Shown in pieces: positions 11,021 to 23,391 of a stretch of DNA of 60,000 bases; positions within the stretch are counted from its first letter, which is position 1, and each line of letters begins with the position of its first letter. Source of the stretch: Bolinopsis microptera. Taxonomy: Eukaryota > Ctenophora > Tentaculata > Lobata > Bolinopsidae. The translations under genes and the position numbers were made by a program. The notes under the pieces are model-generated. The model was not told the DNA's origin and searched no databases. It saw only the letters and a program-made list of their open reading frames with translations. Where the stretch lies: assembly GCF_026151205.1 (NCBI RefSeq), contig NC_087073.1, forward strand, positions 3,028,501 to 3,088,500, given 5' to 3'.

Positions 11021-13465
11021 ATGGTATTGACTGTTTATGCCTTAATCGCAGCTTCGTTCATCTATGTCGTCTACGTACACATTTCTACTTATCTAAAGCG
11101 AAGATCATACTCTCATATCCCGTCATTTCCCATTCCTTTAACTTGGAGGTGGTACCTGGGCAATTTGTATTTGATACGGAAAAAGGGTTCAGAAATGGGC
11201 TTGGAAGGCTCTTCTTTTAGCATGTCCAAGGTAGCAGAAGCTCTTAGAAAGGAACTTGAAACTGAAAGTTATGTTATCTTCTTTCCTGGTATTGCCTTGG
11301 TATACACAGTTTCAATTCCTGTCGTCTCCAAAGTGTTCAGTGACCACAAAACCTTTTTGAAGGAGGATCCTCGTGCTGGAAATTTGGCCTATGTGAATGG
11401 AGAAAGGGTCTTTGGACATAATGGAATCCTCACAGAAGCTGGAACTGATGTATGGTACTATAAGCGTAAAATGATGGATCCAGCTTTTCAGAAAAAGTTC
11501 TTGAAATGCCTAATGGGGGATATGACGAATAGTGCGAATAAATTGTGCCAATATTTGGAGGGAAAGAAAAGCCAAAATGCCATTGACATTTTTGGTATCA
11601 TGAACAGGGTTGCACTAGAAGTAGTTTGTACTTGTGGGTTTAGCTTGAAGGACGATTTCATCATGCGTGAAACATCCGATCTTAACAAAGCTACGGAAAC
11701 TATTTTTGAAGCCTTGACATTGAATTTCCGTACAAGAGGCTTTTCGTTTAGGCTTCCTTGGACATTCCGAGAAGAAAAAAGACGGTTAAAAGATGCTTGT
11801 GCCTTGATTAGGGGGACAATGCGAGCTTTATTAGCTGAACGGATTAAGAAAAACTCAGAAGACCCAGAAAGCATTTCCAACGATGTTTTAGATCACATCA
11901 TCAAAGGTAGGATCTTGTGTTTGAGAATCTTGATAAAAACGAATCCTTTCATCTGCTTTTATCATCAATGTAGCATAAATTGTTAGTACTTTTGGTAGCG
12001 AGGGATGGATGAGATCCATGCTGTGCATTGAATCAGATGAATTCAGCATAGGATTAGTTTTAAATTTAGTATAATATAATAATTAATTGTTAATACTATA
12101 TATTACGACCACACCATTCAAGTTGTGTAGGATAAGATTAAATTATTATACAGCAAAAAAATATATTTTTTATTCAGCTACCTGGTCACATTACTTTAGC
12201 TACATTTCACATTCCTGTCTTCTTCAGGTAACAAGTTTTCCGACAAAATATCAATCGAGGACATTTGCGACGACTTCTTTGCCTTTTTGGTGGCTGGAAT
12301 GGAGACTACTGCTATAACTATGTCGATCACGATTTGGCTTCTCCTAAAACATCCTGAAATTTCCCAGAAAGTTGTTGAAGAGGTGAAAGATTCGATAGCA
12401 TGTCCAAAAGATTTGAATACTGGTGACCAGTACAAAATAAATAGCTTTTTAAAATATTGCTTCGTCAGTTTAGAATTAACTTTGAAAGAAATTTATATAC
12501 ACAACAAAAGTCATCAATGCCTACTAGTCGGCTACTGAAATTTGTGTCCTCTGTTTTATTGGATGATCAAACCAACAATATAGATTTTATACCGTACGAT
12601 TAATAATGATCATTGTGTCCAAGGTACACTCTACAAGGAGTGGAGGGAGCGGTACGGAACTCTAATTTTATATTGAACCTATTTCCGATCCAGGGTTTCT
12701 GGCTTCTGTACTAATATGGACCCATTCAGAGATCTTTTATATCATCAAATAATAATTCCTGTACAACTTCCAGGTTAACGAAGTATATGGAGAAAAAGAC
12801 GAGTTGGATTACGAAGACTTGAATAGACTTGTTTTCCTAGAACAGTGCATTAAGGAGTGCCTCAGAATGCACCCTCCTGCTCAACTATCTAGCAGAGTCA
12901 GCCCCAAACACGATGTTACAATTAATGGTCTTCTCATCCCTGGGAGTAAGTTTTCTTTAAATCACAACTAACAGCATCTTATAAGTATTTAAGTTGTTTT
13001 ACAAAGATACTGTGTACCCAGGAGAAGTTGAGATGAATCAGGACTTTCAAATCATCAAAATATGTAACTTATTATCTACTTAGTGCACGTATTATATCTA
13101 TAGATCGTGTGGTCGTATTATGTCTGTTATTTGTTTATCATTAAATCATTTCAGAGAGTATTATAATGCTACCAACAGAAGCAATACAGAGTCTTGAAGC
13201 ACATTGGCCGGACCCACACATATTCGATCCAGACAGATTTGCACCTGGCAAGAAAATTGAGCCCTTCACTTACTTTCCATTCACTGCCGGTCCAAGACAG
13301 TGTATAGGGAAACATTTTGCTATCATGGAAGCGAAGGTTGTGTTAGCCAAGTTTTACCGCACTTTCAACTACTATGACCCTTACCCGGAGGAAAAGATAC
13401 TAGAAAAGAAGAGTACACTTACCGCTAAACCAAAGAACGGGGTTTTCATTGGAATCGAACACTAA
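11021..13465 (+). CDS. Cytochrome P450, CYP46-like (cluster gene 3)
   Basis: Exons 11021-11906, 12228-12382, 12774-12945 and 13155-13465 give 507 residues. All P450 signatures are intact: anchor, HIPSFPIP hinge, WYYKR, AGMETT, ECLR, FDPDRF and FTAGPRQCIG. Together with gene 2 it forms the youngest pair: the two copies align through promoter, exons, intron 3 and 3' UTR start. Introns 1 and 2 differ more, so either they evolved faster or conversion homogenised the 3' half. Substrate as for the other cluster members, inferred only. Confidence 0.9.
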
Positions 13466-13741
13466 ATGTTTTTACCGTGCCTGGTTAAACCGTGTAAAAT
13501 CAAGTTAGATTTTTATTTTTAGTAACAATATCTCAGAAATGCTGTATTAATGGGTTATAAGTATGTAATTTTTAAACTTTATTCATTCTCATTCGTTTTA
13601 TACAATTTATAACAAGTTATGTTATACTAACACTTAATAACTAATATTAAAAACTGTTTGTTTTTATTTCGAATATTTAAATCACTCCATTTAAATCAAA
13701 CGTGACTTTTGCAAAGTTATTTTTATTTTGAATTTATCTTA

Positions 13742-14291
13742 AGGGGTCTTCATCAAAATTATCTCGAGATCAACTTTATAGTTGTTTCTGATAGAGGGGA
13801 GTGATATCTATCAGCTGCTTTTCTTCCCATGGAAAAACATTGTTCCTAGCAGAAATTATCCTTGGTCAAAGGTCAGCGCTTGTGTGTAATTGTATTGCGC
13901 GAGCGATTTTCAATTGCACGTTCTGAAGATCTATCTTCTCCTACATTTTTTGAGCAATCACCCTCAAACCTTCAGGATATGTTCTTAAGATCAGTTAAAA
14001 GAGAACTCTAGAGCTAGAATTTTAAGAGAGGCTTTTAAAGATTTTAAATTTGAAAATGTTGGACCTCTAAAAATCGACAAAGATCGATAGATTTTTAGAC
14101 TCGATTTTCAGAACGTGCGATTGAAAATTCGGGCAATAAAATTACACAAAAGCGCTGACCTTTGACCGGCGATAATTTCGGCTAGGAACAATATTTTTCC
14201 ATGGGACCAAAAGCAGCTGATAGATATTACTCCCCTCTATCAGAAATAACTATAAAGTCGATTTCGAGATAATTTTGATAAAGACCCCCCC
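13742..14291. mobile_element. Foldback (MITE-like) element, arms of about 200 bp
   Basis: Left arm about 13742-13940 and right arm about 14100-14291 are imperfect reverse complements. Landmarks are the ends AGGGGTCTTCATCAAAATT and its counterpart closing with GACCCCCCC, then shared ATCAGCTGCTTTT, CCATGGAAAAA and AAAGGTCAGCGCTT. About 160 bp separate the arms. There is no ORF. The target-site duplication is not clear because both borders read TTA next to the G/C run. Confidence 0.8.
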
Positions 14292-14410
14292 TAATGATTA
14301 GGTATTGCTTTTGATTAGGTAGTGCGATTATTTTTTTCAGACAATGATTGCATTTTATAAAATCGTTTCTAGAATATCTCTGTTTATGTGTTTATGAGAT
14401 AAAACCTTAT

Positions 14411-17081
14411 CACCCCCCGCGCGTGAGGGCACGTTTTTGCTAGTAATTTGCGACATTACTTTATGGATATCGAATCTCGCGACTTCAACGAAGTGCTGGG
14501 GACAAGTTTTCAATAATTCATAAACTTTTCAGTTCCTATCGTTTTAAGCATCGTTAGGGCTTTCCCAGAAACTAACTCTCATCATCCTAGGATAATCATG
14601 TGTCGCACAGCACTTGTTTCAGTAGAGAGTGTACTCACCTTTACGAGAGAATGACGTGTACGTTTCGGTCACCTGCGGAAAAAGGAAGTGAGATATCGAA
14701 AATCTGAGATAAACCCGATCGATAAAATCCTTTCAGGTAGGTGCTAGTCAAGATTTCATCTCTTTAGACATTAAGATGGCTTCAAACACCTCACAAAAAG
14801 TTTTCAAAAGTAAATTTGACTCGCGACCTACAAATACCACCATAAAACTTGCCCTCATATATTTTTGAGGGCAAGTTTTTGAGCCCGCCGCGTGACTTTG
14901 TCTCAGCAACAGCAAGACATAGTTACAATCTCGCAACTATGAACAGACAAGGAAAATATTGTATTAATATCTGTCAAAGGAATTTAATGTATTTTAACAA
15001 CTTGTTCTAATAATGCTAATAACTAATCGATGAACCTCATAAATGGTCGGCCCGGTGTGAGTGTATAGTATGGATTGTGCTCTGAAATGGGGCGCTGTTA
15101 TTGGTTAATACAGCGGCCAATCAGGATCGAGCTGGTTTGTGGCTGCAGTCCAAATTTAGGATCATATCTGATTAGGTACCTAATTAGTGATTATGCACTT
15201 TAAAGTAAGATTAACTCGGTATTCACAATCCACATTAAATCGCTACATTTTGCAAATCAGCTGATATTTGTAACTTTAAAAAATAGTTGTAACTTATATA
15301 TTTATACAGGTCCCCGGTTTAACAAGCATTCAGGATAGAAGAACCAGCAGCGGTTAATGACACTAAAACAGAGGTGGAGAACAGTAAGAACAGCAGAAAG
15401 AGTGGAGTGAGATAAATATCTTCTCTTTTTCTGCACTGGTTACTGATGCTCAACAGTTATTCAAGAAAATTCTGGCCTGGGTTATGTTTTAAAATTAGAT
15501 ATAGCCAGGCCCATGTCAGTTTTGTTTATGTTCTATTTATCATGAAAAATGATTGTGCTCGGAGTGATCTGGGCAAAAAATTAATTTGAACTCCACGGGG
15601 AATCGAACGTGCGACCGCCCTGCCCCTGCGAGGCACTCGACGCTCTAGCGGTCACGCCACACGGGATATACGCTCATTAAAATTGTGATGTCTATATAGT
15701 GCTTATTTGGCAGAAATTAGTACCGCATACAATCCTCAATTTTGAGTTTGTTATGATTGTAATTGGGAAGTGGGAACATTAAACAACTCTTCTGCATTTA
15801 ATTGGAACTGTCTGTACAGTGTACACGATAAAATACATTGGGTAATTACAAAGATTGTGTACAGTGCATTCGGGGGCTTTGCTTTTGACTGATTTATTTT
15901 CCGGACAGTTCTTGGAAGTTCAATTAAAACCAGTGCAGTAGAAGAGTAAACTTGCATGAGAGTTAAAATGGTACTATTATAATTTGTGTTGTCAGGTAAG
16001 ATTTCAGTTTTCACTTTGATACATTGGTATGTGATTTATATGCTGATTACAGATTACCGATAAAGATTGTTACATGTACAATTCAGAAAAATGTGTACAT
16101 CATATGAGAGTCTAACTGTCTTCTCATTTCACCTCTTAACTGACAAGTGACATGTCAGAAACATGAGTCGTCTTATAATGATACAAACACTATATAATAA
16201 TATGATTTTCACGTTAAGTAGTCAGCTTGACCTTGATTGGTTGCAGACAATTGTTAATGTGGATTGTGAATACCGAGTTAATCTTACTTTTAAGTGCATA
16301 ATCACTAATTAGGTACCTAATCAGATATGATCCTAAATTTGGACTGCAGCCACAAACCAGCTCGATCCTGATTGGCCGCTGTATTAACCGATAACAGCGC
16401 CCCATTTCAGAGCACAATCCATACTATACACTCACACCGGGCCGACCATTTATGAGGTTCATCGATTAGTTATTAGCATTATTAGAACAAGTTGTTAAAA
16501 TACATTAAATTCCTTTGACAGATATTAATACAATATTTTCCTTGTCTGTTCATAGTTGCGAGATTGTAACTATGTCTTGCTGTTGCTGAGACAAAGTCAC
16601 GCGGCGCGCTCAAAAACTTGCCCTCAAAAATATATGAGGGCAAGTTTTATGGTGGTATTTGTAGGTCGCGAGTCAAATTTACTTTTGAAAACTTTTTGTG
16701 AGGTGTTTGAAGCCATCTTAATGTCTAAAGAGATGAAATCTTGACTAGCACCTACCTGAAAGGATTTTATCGATCGGGTTTATCTCAGATTTTCGATATC
16801 TCACTTCCTTTTTCCGCAGGTGACCGAAACGTACACGTCATTCTCTCGTAAAGGCGAGTACACTCTCTACTGAAACAAGTGCTGTGCGACACATGATTAT
16901 CCTAGGATGATGAGAGTTAGTTTCTGGGAAAGCCCTAACGATGCTTAAAACGATAGGAACTGAAAAGTTTATGAATTATTGAAAACTTGTCCCCAGCACT
17001 TCGTTGAAGTCGCGAGATTCGATATCCATAAAGTAATGTCGCAAATTACTAGCAAAAACGTGCCCTCACGCGCGGGGGGTG
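14411..17081. mobile_element. Non-autonomous DNA transposon with 828-bp terminal inverted repeats
   Basis: Arms 14411-15238 and 16254-17081 are near-perfect reverse complements of exactly equal length, beginning CACCCCCCGCGCGTGAGGGC. A 5-bp CTTAT occurs at 14406-14410 and again at 17082-17086 and fits a target-site duplication. The 1015-bp centre (15239-16253) has no transposase-like frame, only short ORFs and a tRNA-like segment. The same 62-codon ORF appears once in each arm because of the symmetry. Superfamily not determined; long arms recall Foldback- or MULE-type elements. Confidence 0.9.
15585..15667 (-). ncRNA. tRNA-derived (SINE-head-like) segment inside the TIR element
   Basis: On the minus strand there is an A-box-like TGGCGTGACCGCTAGAG, then about 35 nt later a B-box-like ACGTTCGATTCC. 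Stems pair poorly in a cloverleaf, so I read it as a SINE head or decayed tRNA rather than a working tRNA gene. Confidence 0.45.
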
Positions 17082-17369
17082 CTTATGTAATGAATAAGTA
17101 TTGTATTTTTTATCATCTGAACGAATTTGTTAATTCTGAAATAGTGTGAAATGTATTACTATCTTTAGTAGATACAATAGATTTATTAATGATGTCGTAT
17201 TATTTGTTTGTTTGACCGATTCAATGTTTACTTTCACTCGAAATAATTACAGCCTGAGCCATTTTCGCAATCTTTTTTCGCTTTTTTAAATGGGTCGATC
17301 ATATTATAGAGATATAATTTGATATCAAATTATACTTAGCCATTTTCACGGGTTAAAGGTACTATGTAT

Positions 17370-18430
17370 GATCTTTGATTAAGGTCCCACATCCAGAAAG
17401 TTTCAAATTTCCTTGTGCAGTTACATACTTTGGTTACTTTGGTGTGCTTCATAGAATCCTCTATCGGGTCATCAGAGTTGTTGACCACCCGGACAGCGAG
17501 ATCGCTGCCTTTATTCTACTCCAGTCCAGTAACGAATTTCCATTCCGACAGCTGTATCCTGCCACTAGAGGCTCATCCGGGAATGATTTCACAAACGTTG
17601 TAAGTATTTCTTTAAAGTGCAGGGGATTTTCGATAGTATGCATGTTTGGTGGGATTAAGTTCCACAATCGAGGTCCAATTACTGCAAATGAATTGTCATA
17701 GAGCGTTTGGTTGCGCTGACTGCTAGATTTATTCAGTGGGAATAACTGCCTTTTGGCCATGTCGGAGTGTTGCAGAGAACTGGATGTTGACATCATTTGA
17801 GCACTTGCCGTGCAGCACTTTCCATATGTGGATGATGGTATATCGTTCTCTCCTCCGTTGCAACGACATCAAATTTAAGGCCTTGAGTCTCTGCCAGTAG
17901 TTTAGATGCTGTAGGCCATCTATTCTCGTCGTGAACGTGCGCTGAACCCCTTCCAGTTGTTGGACGTCCGTATTCTTGGAAATATTTCATAAGGGGCAAC
18001 AGTACTCGAGGTGGCTTCTGATGAGAGATTTGTAAAGGGTCAGCATGGTGACTTTGTTCCTCGTTTTAAACGCACTCAGAACCCAAGCAGCAACTTTACG
18101 AGCACGTTCGGCTATAAGGGTAACGTGGGGACTCCAGGATACTGTAAGTCAGCTGAAACCATCACCCCTAAATCTTTAACCACTTTAGGAGGGTATAACA
18201 TGTTGCCGTCCGAGACTTGGTATACTTGGGTTAGGATGGCAAATGGGTGGTCTAGCAAGATGTTTTGAGGACAATGTTTGAGGACAAGCAGCTCAAATTT
18301 ATCATCGTGAAGTGCCATGTTGTTGCATTTTGCCCACTTATCGACACAGTTGAGATCATGCTGTAATATCTGAGCATCTGTTAGACTATAGATGGTGCCG
18401 TACAATTCGGGTATCATAGACTGCAAAGAA
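17370..18430 (-). pseudogene. Decayed LINE reverse transcriptase 3' fragment
   Basis: Minus-strand pieces in different frames. About 18426-18112 has the region after the catalytic aspartates (LQHDLNCVDKWAKCNNMALH, then VVKDLGVMV). About 17796-17461 has the typical LINE C-terminus (YDNSFAVIGPRLWNLIP, then NGNSLLDW). The linking part, 17999-17793, is frameshifted. Palm motifs and the endonuclease are missing. Sequence style resembles CR1/Jockey-group elements and differs from the LINE at 4625, so it is another family and older. Confidence 0.8.
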
Positions 18431-19088
18431 CCTGATGATTGATCATCAGGTTTCCAACTTAAAGATTTTGTTATGCCCTAACTCATAACTGCCAACATTT
18501 CCACTAACTGTAGTTATTTTGTGATCCAGTAGAATTTACAAAGTCTCTCAGAACTTCATTACTTTAGAATTATCTTTATATTAGAAAACTCTGCACCCAT
18601 CGTCAGAAGGTGAGATGTTAAACTTCCTCTGAAAATAGGTTTTTCGAATTCCACGACTCAGAGTGAGAGCATCTTTATGTTACCCGGAATTTTATAGATA
18701 ATGTTGGGAATCCGTGTCTATTGATACTAATTTGAATTAGATTTCATTTTCTGAGAAAGCTGTTCACTTAAAGACTTAAGTATTCACATGACTCCTATAG
18801 CATAAGTATTAAGTATGTGACTTGTGTAGGTGATGTTAAACTGTGGTCACGTGAATGCATTCCTGTAACGTCACTGGCAAACTTTTAAACTTTCATACAA
18901 ACCATAGTAACCATTTGCATTGTTGATATCATTTATGATCTCCAACATGCCATTGGCGTCCAATGCAACAGTGGTTCAACAAGGTTCATTTCGTATTACG
19001 TAAGTGGAGCACTTATTTCTTTATTTGACGATTCTCCTAATATTGTAATAAGGCATTTTGTTACTAACCACCTTTATCTAGATGAAAC
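18431..19088. other. Intergenic upstream of P450 gene 4
   Basis: No coding or repeat structure except a 20-bp palindrome (CCTGATGATTGATCATCAGG) at about 18430, abutting the decayed LINE. Confidence 0.5.
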
Positions 19089-21024
19089 ATGCTGTTCACT
19101 ATCTATATCGGAGTCACACTGTTGGTTTGTTTCCTGATTTATCTTCATGTGAAAACTTACCTTGAAAGAAAACGTTTCTATCACATTCCTAGTATCCCCA
19201 TCCCAATATCCTGGAAATGGTACTTCGGACACACTACTGCAATACAAAAAAAGAGGTTGGAGCTTGGAGGGAAGGGTTTTGATTTCGCAGTTCTGTTCGA
19301 AGCTCTCCGGAAAGAACTTGGGGTTGACACGTATGTTTTGTATATTTTTGGGGGAAGTATAATTTACACACTTCGCGTTCCAGTAATTGCTAAGGTGCTT
19401 AGTGATCATAGAACCTTTATGAAAAGAAAGCCCGAGGAAACGGGATTGTGTTATGTTGCTGGCGTCAGAGTTTTTGGTCCAAACGGAATCCTAACTGATC
19501 CCGGAACCGAGAAATGGTATCATAAACGGAAAATGATGGATCCGGCATTCCAAAAGAAGTTCCTCCGAATTTTGATGGGTGATATAACGAAAAGTGCTGA
19601 GAAAATGTGTCAGTATTTGGAAGATAACAAGGACCAGAAGACCATAGATATTTACAGCCTCATGAATAGAGTTGCATTAGAAGTTGTTTGTTCCTGTGGA
19701 TTTGACCTGAAAGATGATTTTATTATGGCCGAAGATTCAAAACTGAATAAAGCTGTCGCTGATGTGTTTGATATTTTGGCACTTTCAATTCTGGAATTCT
19801 TTACCTTTCCGTTGCCATGGAAGTTTAGGTCCGAGAAAAAGAGGTTGAAGGAGTCCAATGGTTTGTTAAGAGGTATGATGAAGGAACATCTTTCAGTCAG
19901 ATTAGAGAAGATCACCAAAGACCCTGACGGCATCTCCAATGACATCTTAGACCATATTATCCGAGGTTTGATATAATATAATATGTTCACCTATCAACAT
20001 TAAAACTGGTATGTATCTTTTTCTTGTTTGTGATATCAAGTTGATGATAAACATAATATAATAATATAGGTTAAAGCATGCCACGTTTTATTTGTTTTTC
20101 ATGGAAAAACTATGAGTGGTTCCATTTAATTAAAAGGAGATTTTTATCCAGGGAACATGACTGGAGAGGAAGTTTCAATGGATGACATCATTGATGATTT
20201 CTTTGTGTTCATGGTAGCCGGTATGGAAACTACTGCTATAACAATGTCTACCCTCATCTGGTTGCTTCTTAAACACCCCGAGATATCTCAGAAAGTGGTT
20301 GCCGAGGTACTTATTAGTTTCACCTACCTGGTAATGAACATTTCAAACTATTCATGATTAACTATCGTCACATATTGTTGTAAATGTTGATTGTATCTGC
20401 AAGGCTGATTCAATAATTTGCTGGCTTTTCTATTCAGGTCACGGAAGTATACGGAAGCAAAGAAACTTTAGATTATGATGACTTGAATAAGTTGGTGTAC
20501 CTTGAACAATGTATTAAAGAGTGTCTGAGAATGCACCCTCCAGCCCAGATGACTTCCCGGGTGTGTTCTACAAGTGATGAAACAGTGGCGGGTCTCCTTA
20601 TTCCAAAAGGTGTTCACCCTTTCTACTTTATTTTCTTTATTAATCTCCAAACAACATAAGATACCACAATATGGCTAAGATGACGAATTAATTTATATTT
20701 GTCTTTTTTTCAGGAGCTATAGTGATGTTACCCACAGAAGCTGTTCAACATTTAGAGGAATTCTGGTCAGATCCTTACACGTTTGATCCGGACAGATTCG
20801 CTCCTGGCAAGAAAATAGAGCCCTTCACTTACTTTCCGTTTACGGCTGGACCCCGAATATGTATTGGTAAACATTTCGCCATTATGGAGGCAAAAGTTGT
20901 TCTGGCTAAGTTGTACCACACTTTTCAGTTTTATGATCCATATCCTGAGGAAATGAAACTTGAGAAGATCACTACCTTGACTGCTAAACCAAGAAATGGG
21001 GTTTTTGTTGGGATAGCTAACTAG
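19089..21024 (+). CDS. Cytochrome P450, CYP46-like (cluster gene 4)
   Basis: Exons 19089-19965, 20152-20306, 20438-20609 and 20714-21024 give 504 residues. It has the same intron phases and exon sizes as the other cluster genes. Anchor of about 22 residues, SIPIPISW hinge, WYHKR, AGMETT, ECLR and FDPDRF are present. The heme loop reads FTAGPRICIG, with Ile replacing the Gln found in the other three just before Cys; the cysteine itself is intact. It is more divergent than the gene 2/3 pair and is separated from them by the foldback, TIR and LINE insertions. An AATAAA lies at about 21387. Confidence 0.9.
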
Positions 21025-21552
21025 ATCTCATGGGGAGTGCATTGTTTTTCCCCTACGACTGAGTTTAAGCTAATTTTATGGTATTTAGTTAAAACTTAAA
21101 CTTAGGTACATTCATTGCACCATACATGATAGGAAAATATATAATGATTATTTTTACAATATCTGTCTATTTTAGCGTTTAGTTTTATCATATTTTTATT
21201 CAGAAAGTTATGTTTCATTCTTTTATTGACGTTTATCAGATAAATTTCAGACTTTTATCTAAATTATCTCCGTATTCGTATCTTCTTTAAAGTAAGAAAG
21301 AACAGTTTTAGTTGTTTAAATTTTATACGAACTTTAGAGTGTATTAATTGTTTTTTAAAAGTTAGAATTATTGTCATAGTATTTCAAATAAAATATGAAA
21401 TAACCAGCAAAATAAGTTGTATAACCTTATAACGATATCATGTATAGATCAATTACTCAATTACAATCATCAGATTAGTGAGCTGGGTTATCTTCTCAAA
21501 ATTGCTCATGAAACCTTATTACGCAATTAATTACATTATATAATATAATCTA

Positions 21553-22764
21553 TCTATATTATATTTTAAACTTGACGAAATTTCCCCGGCAACGGGGACA
21601 TAGAAGAAAAAACACCGAAAATCGACCTCAAAATGACCCTCTGGTGATGCCAAACCCAGCTCGCAAATGGAGTTGAAACCTCGCCATTTTTAGCAGGGTT
21701 GTAGAAAAAGGATAGGAATAGGCTATAGCATTCTTAGAATTTTGATTTAGGCTTTAGATTTTTTATAATTAACGTCGGAAGTGAGGTTAAATAATCGTTA
21801 GAATAATGGCGTTATTTAAGCAAAGGTTTACTGCGCTGTTGCGTAGCAACGATAAAAATGCACGTGCGCGAGCAACGTGCATTTGTTATGCTGTATGCTA
21901 CGTCATAATTTCAAAACTAGCTCACATTTACGCTCACGCTATGACTTCTTATAACTTTGTTTGTGATTGCAATATTTTGATGCAGTAAAAAGTATCGATA
22001 CTTTTTTTTTCGATACTAAATTCGCTAGAGCTACACACAATGCTGACATTACGCCGCGCACACACAATCAACAAAAATATTGATTGGTGGAAGGAAGATG
22101 TATCAGACCGACGATTCTGTAGTAGTCCACTCAAATACTATTGGTAGACTCTACTCGATGTCACCAAAAATTGGTGATCTTTACTACCTCAGACTGTTGT
22201 TGGTTCATCAGCCAGGCCCAACGTGTTGAGTCATTTGATAGATTATGTCATTTTACCAATTTCATTCAGCACAAATTTCCTTTTTTATTTATCACAATTC
22301 TTTCATACGTAAAAACTTCAATTTGAACAGATCTATCAAATGAGACGGTGAGGGACCTGACATTTACCGAAATGATTCAAATGTGTAATTCATATATTTT
22401 CAGTGAAGCAGGGTTCGGGAACTAAAGCATATTTGTTGGATTGTTTGACCATTGACTTATAGCGATGACCGATAAATTCGAACGATAAATTCGCTCCCTT
22501 ATAGTGTCCTTTAATAAAATTTTCGACTACAGCGGATTTCAACGCGCGGTGTTATGCTGTATGCTACGTCAGAATTTCACAACTAGCTCACATTTACCCT
22601 CATGACGCTATATACCTATATATATTTATAACTTTGGTTGTGATTGAAATTTTTTGATGCGGTAAAAAGTATCGTTTTGGGGCTATATGATGAAGAGAAA
22701 TTAAAACATAACTGATGCTTAAAATTTCCTCGAACAAAGCTTTCGACTAGCGGCGGGTTTCTAG
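21553..22764 (+). mobile_element. Helitron-like non-autonomous element (tentative)
   Basis: Left end TCTATATTATATTTTAAAC follows an A, and the right end GCGGCGGGTTTCTAG precedes a T. This matches the TC...CTRR ends and A^T target preference of Helitrons. A weak hairpin (CGAA...TTCG) lies about 10-20 bp before the right end. Two internal copies of a segment of about 110 bp occur at 21888-21999 and 22548-22673 (shared ATGCTGTATGCTACGTCA). No Rep/helicase ORF. Another TC at 21549 could be the true left end. Confidence 0.45.
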
Positions 22765-23391
22765 TATTCTATATTTTAAAAACAAAAATAAAATATACGC
22801 ACATTTGAGAAGTTGTGATCAGCTAATCGCTCAAGAGAGGAGAGAACACTTTATGTTATTTAATAATAGTTTGGGGTATTGAATTACACTGTTATCAGCT
22901 TCGTGAGCCATTTAATTAAATTGTACTCTTCTTTCCAGTGTGTGCAATTCTTAAGTATTTCATTTGAACTGTAGTTTTGATGTATTTTAGTTTTAAAGAA
23001 AGCGATAAACGTAATTTTAACTTTCAATACTTTTTATTAGCACGTCATATCAGTTACGCGATGTTTGTATATTTGAACTTTGAAGATATTTCTAATGTTC
23101 AGTATTTTTGTCTGTGACCCAATTTGATAAATATTGTGACCCAGTTTTGATGATTACTAGCCTCATTATGCATTGCATCGAACATAGTTGTTTTTATTGT
23201 GATTTTGTGAATAACATTTTTAGGCCTGCTCCGTCCTATCCTAAATGTTATAATTTACCAAATATTCCGAAGTGAAAAATATTAAAACCAGCTTGAATGT
23301 AGACTTGTTCACGAATAAACATTCAGCCTGGAGATAATTTCGGGACAGACTCAGAAAAGTTTTGATATGCGATAATTTTACAGGTGAAACT
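22765..23391. other. Intergenic and 5' UTR region before SLC35B4
   Basis: AT-rich. An acceptor-like TTTTACAG lies directly before GTGAAACT and the ATG at 23392, which suggests a spliced 5' UTR. Nothing else recognised. Confidence 0.5.

Larger units (their letters stand above)
7807..13500. repeat. Recent tandem gene duplication (two units of about 3 kb)
   Basis: Unit A is about 7807-10470 and unit B about 10800-13500. Start codons are 2961 bp apart and fourth exons 3036 bp apart. Exon 3, intron 3 and exon 4 are almost identical between units, including non-coding intron sequence. Confidence 0.85.

Noticed and set aside
14748-16744. Twin 62-codon frames in the two arms of the TIR element
   Set aside because: The same DNA read on opposite strands because of inverted symmetry; no transposase features.
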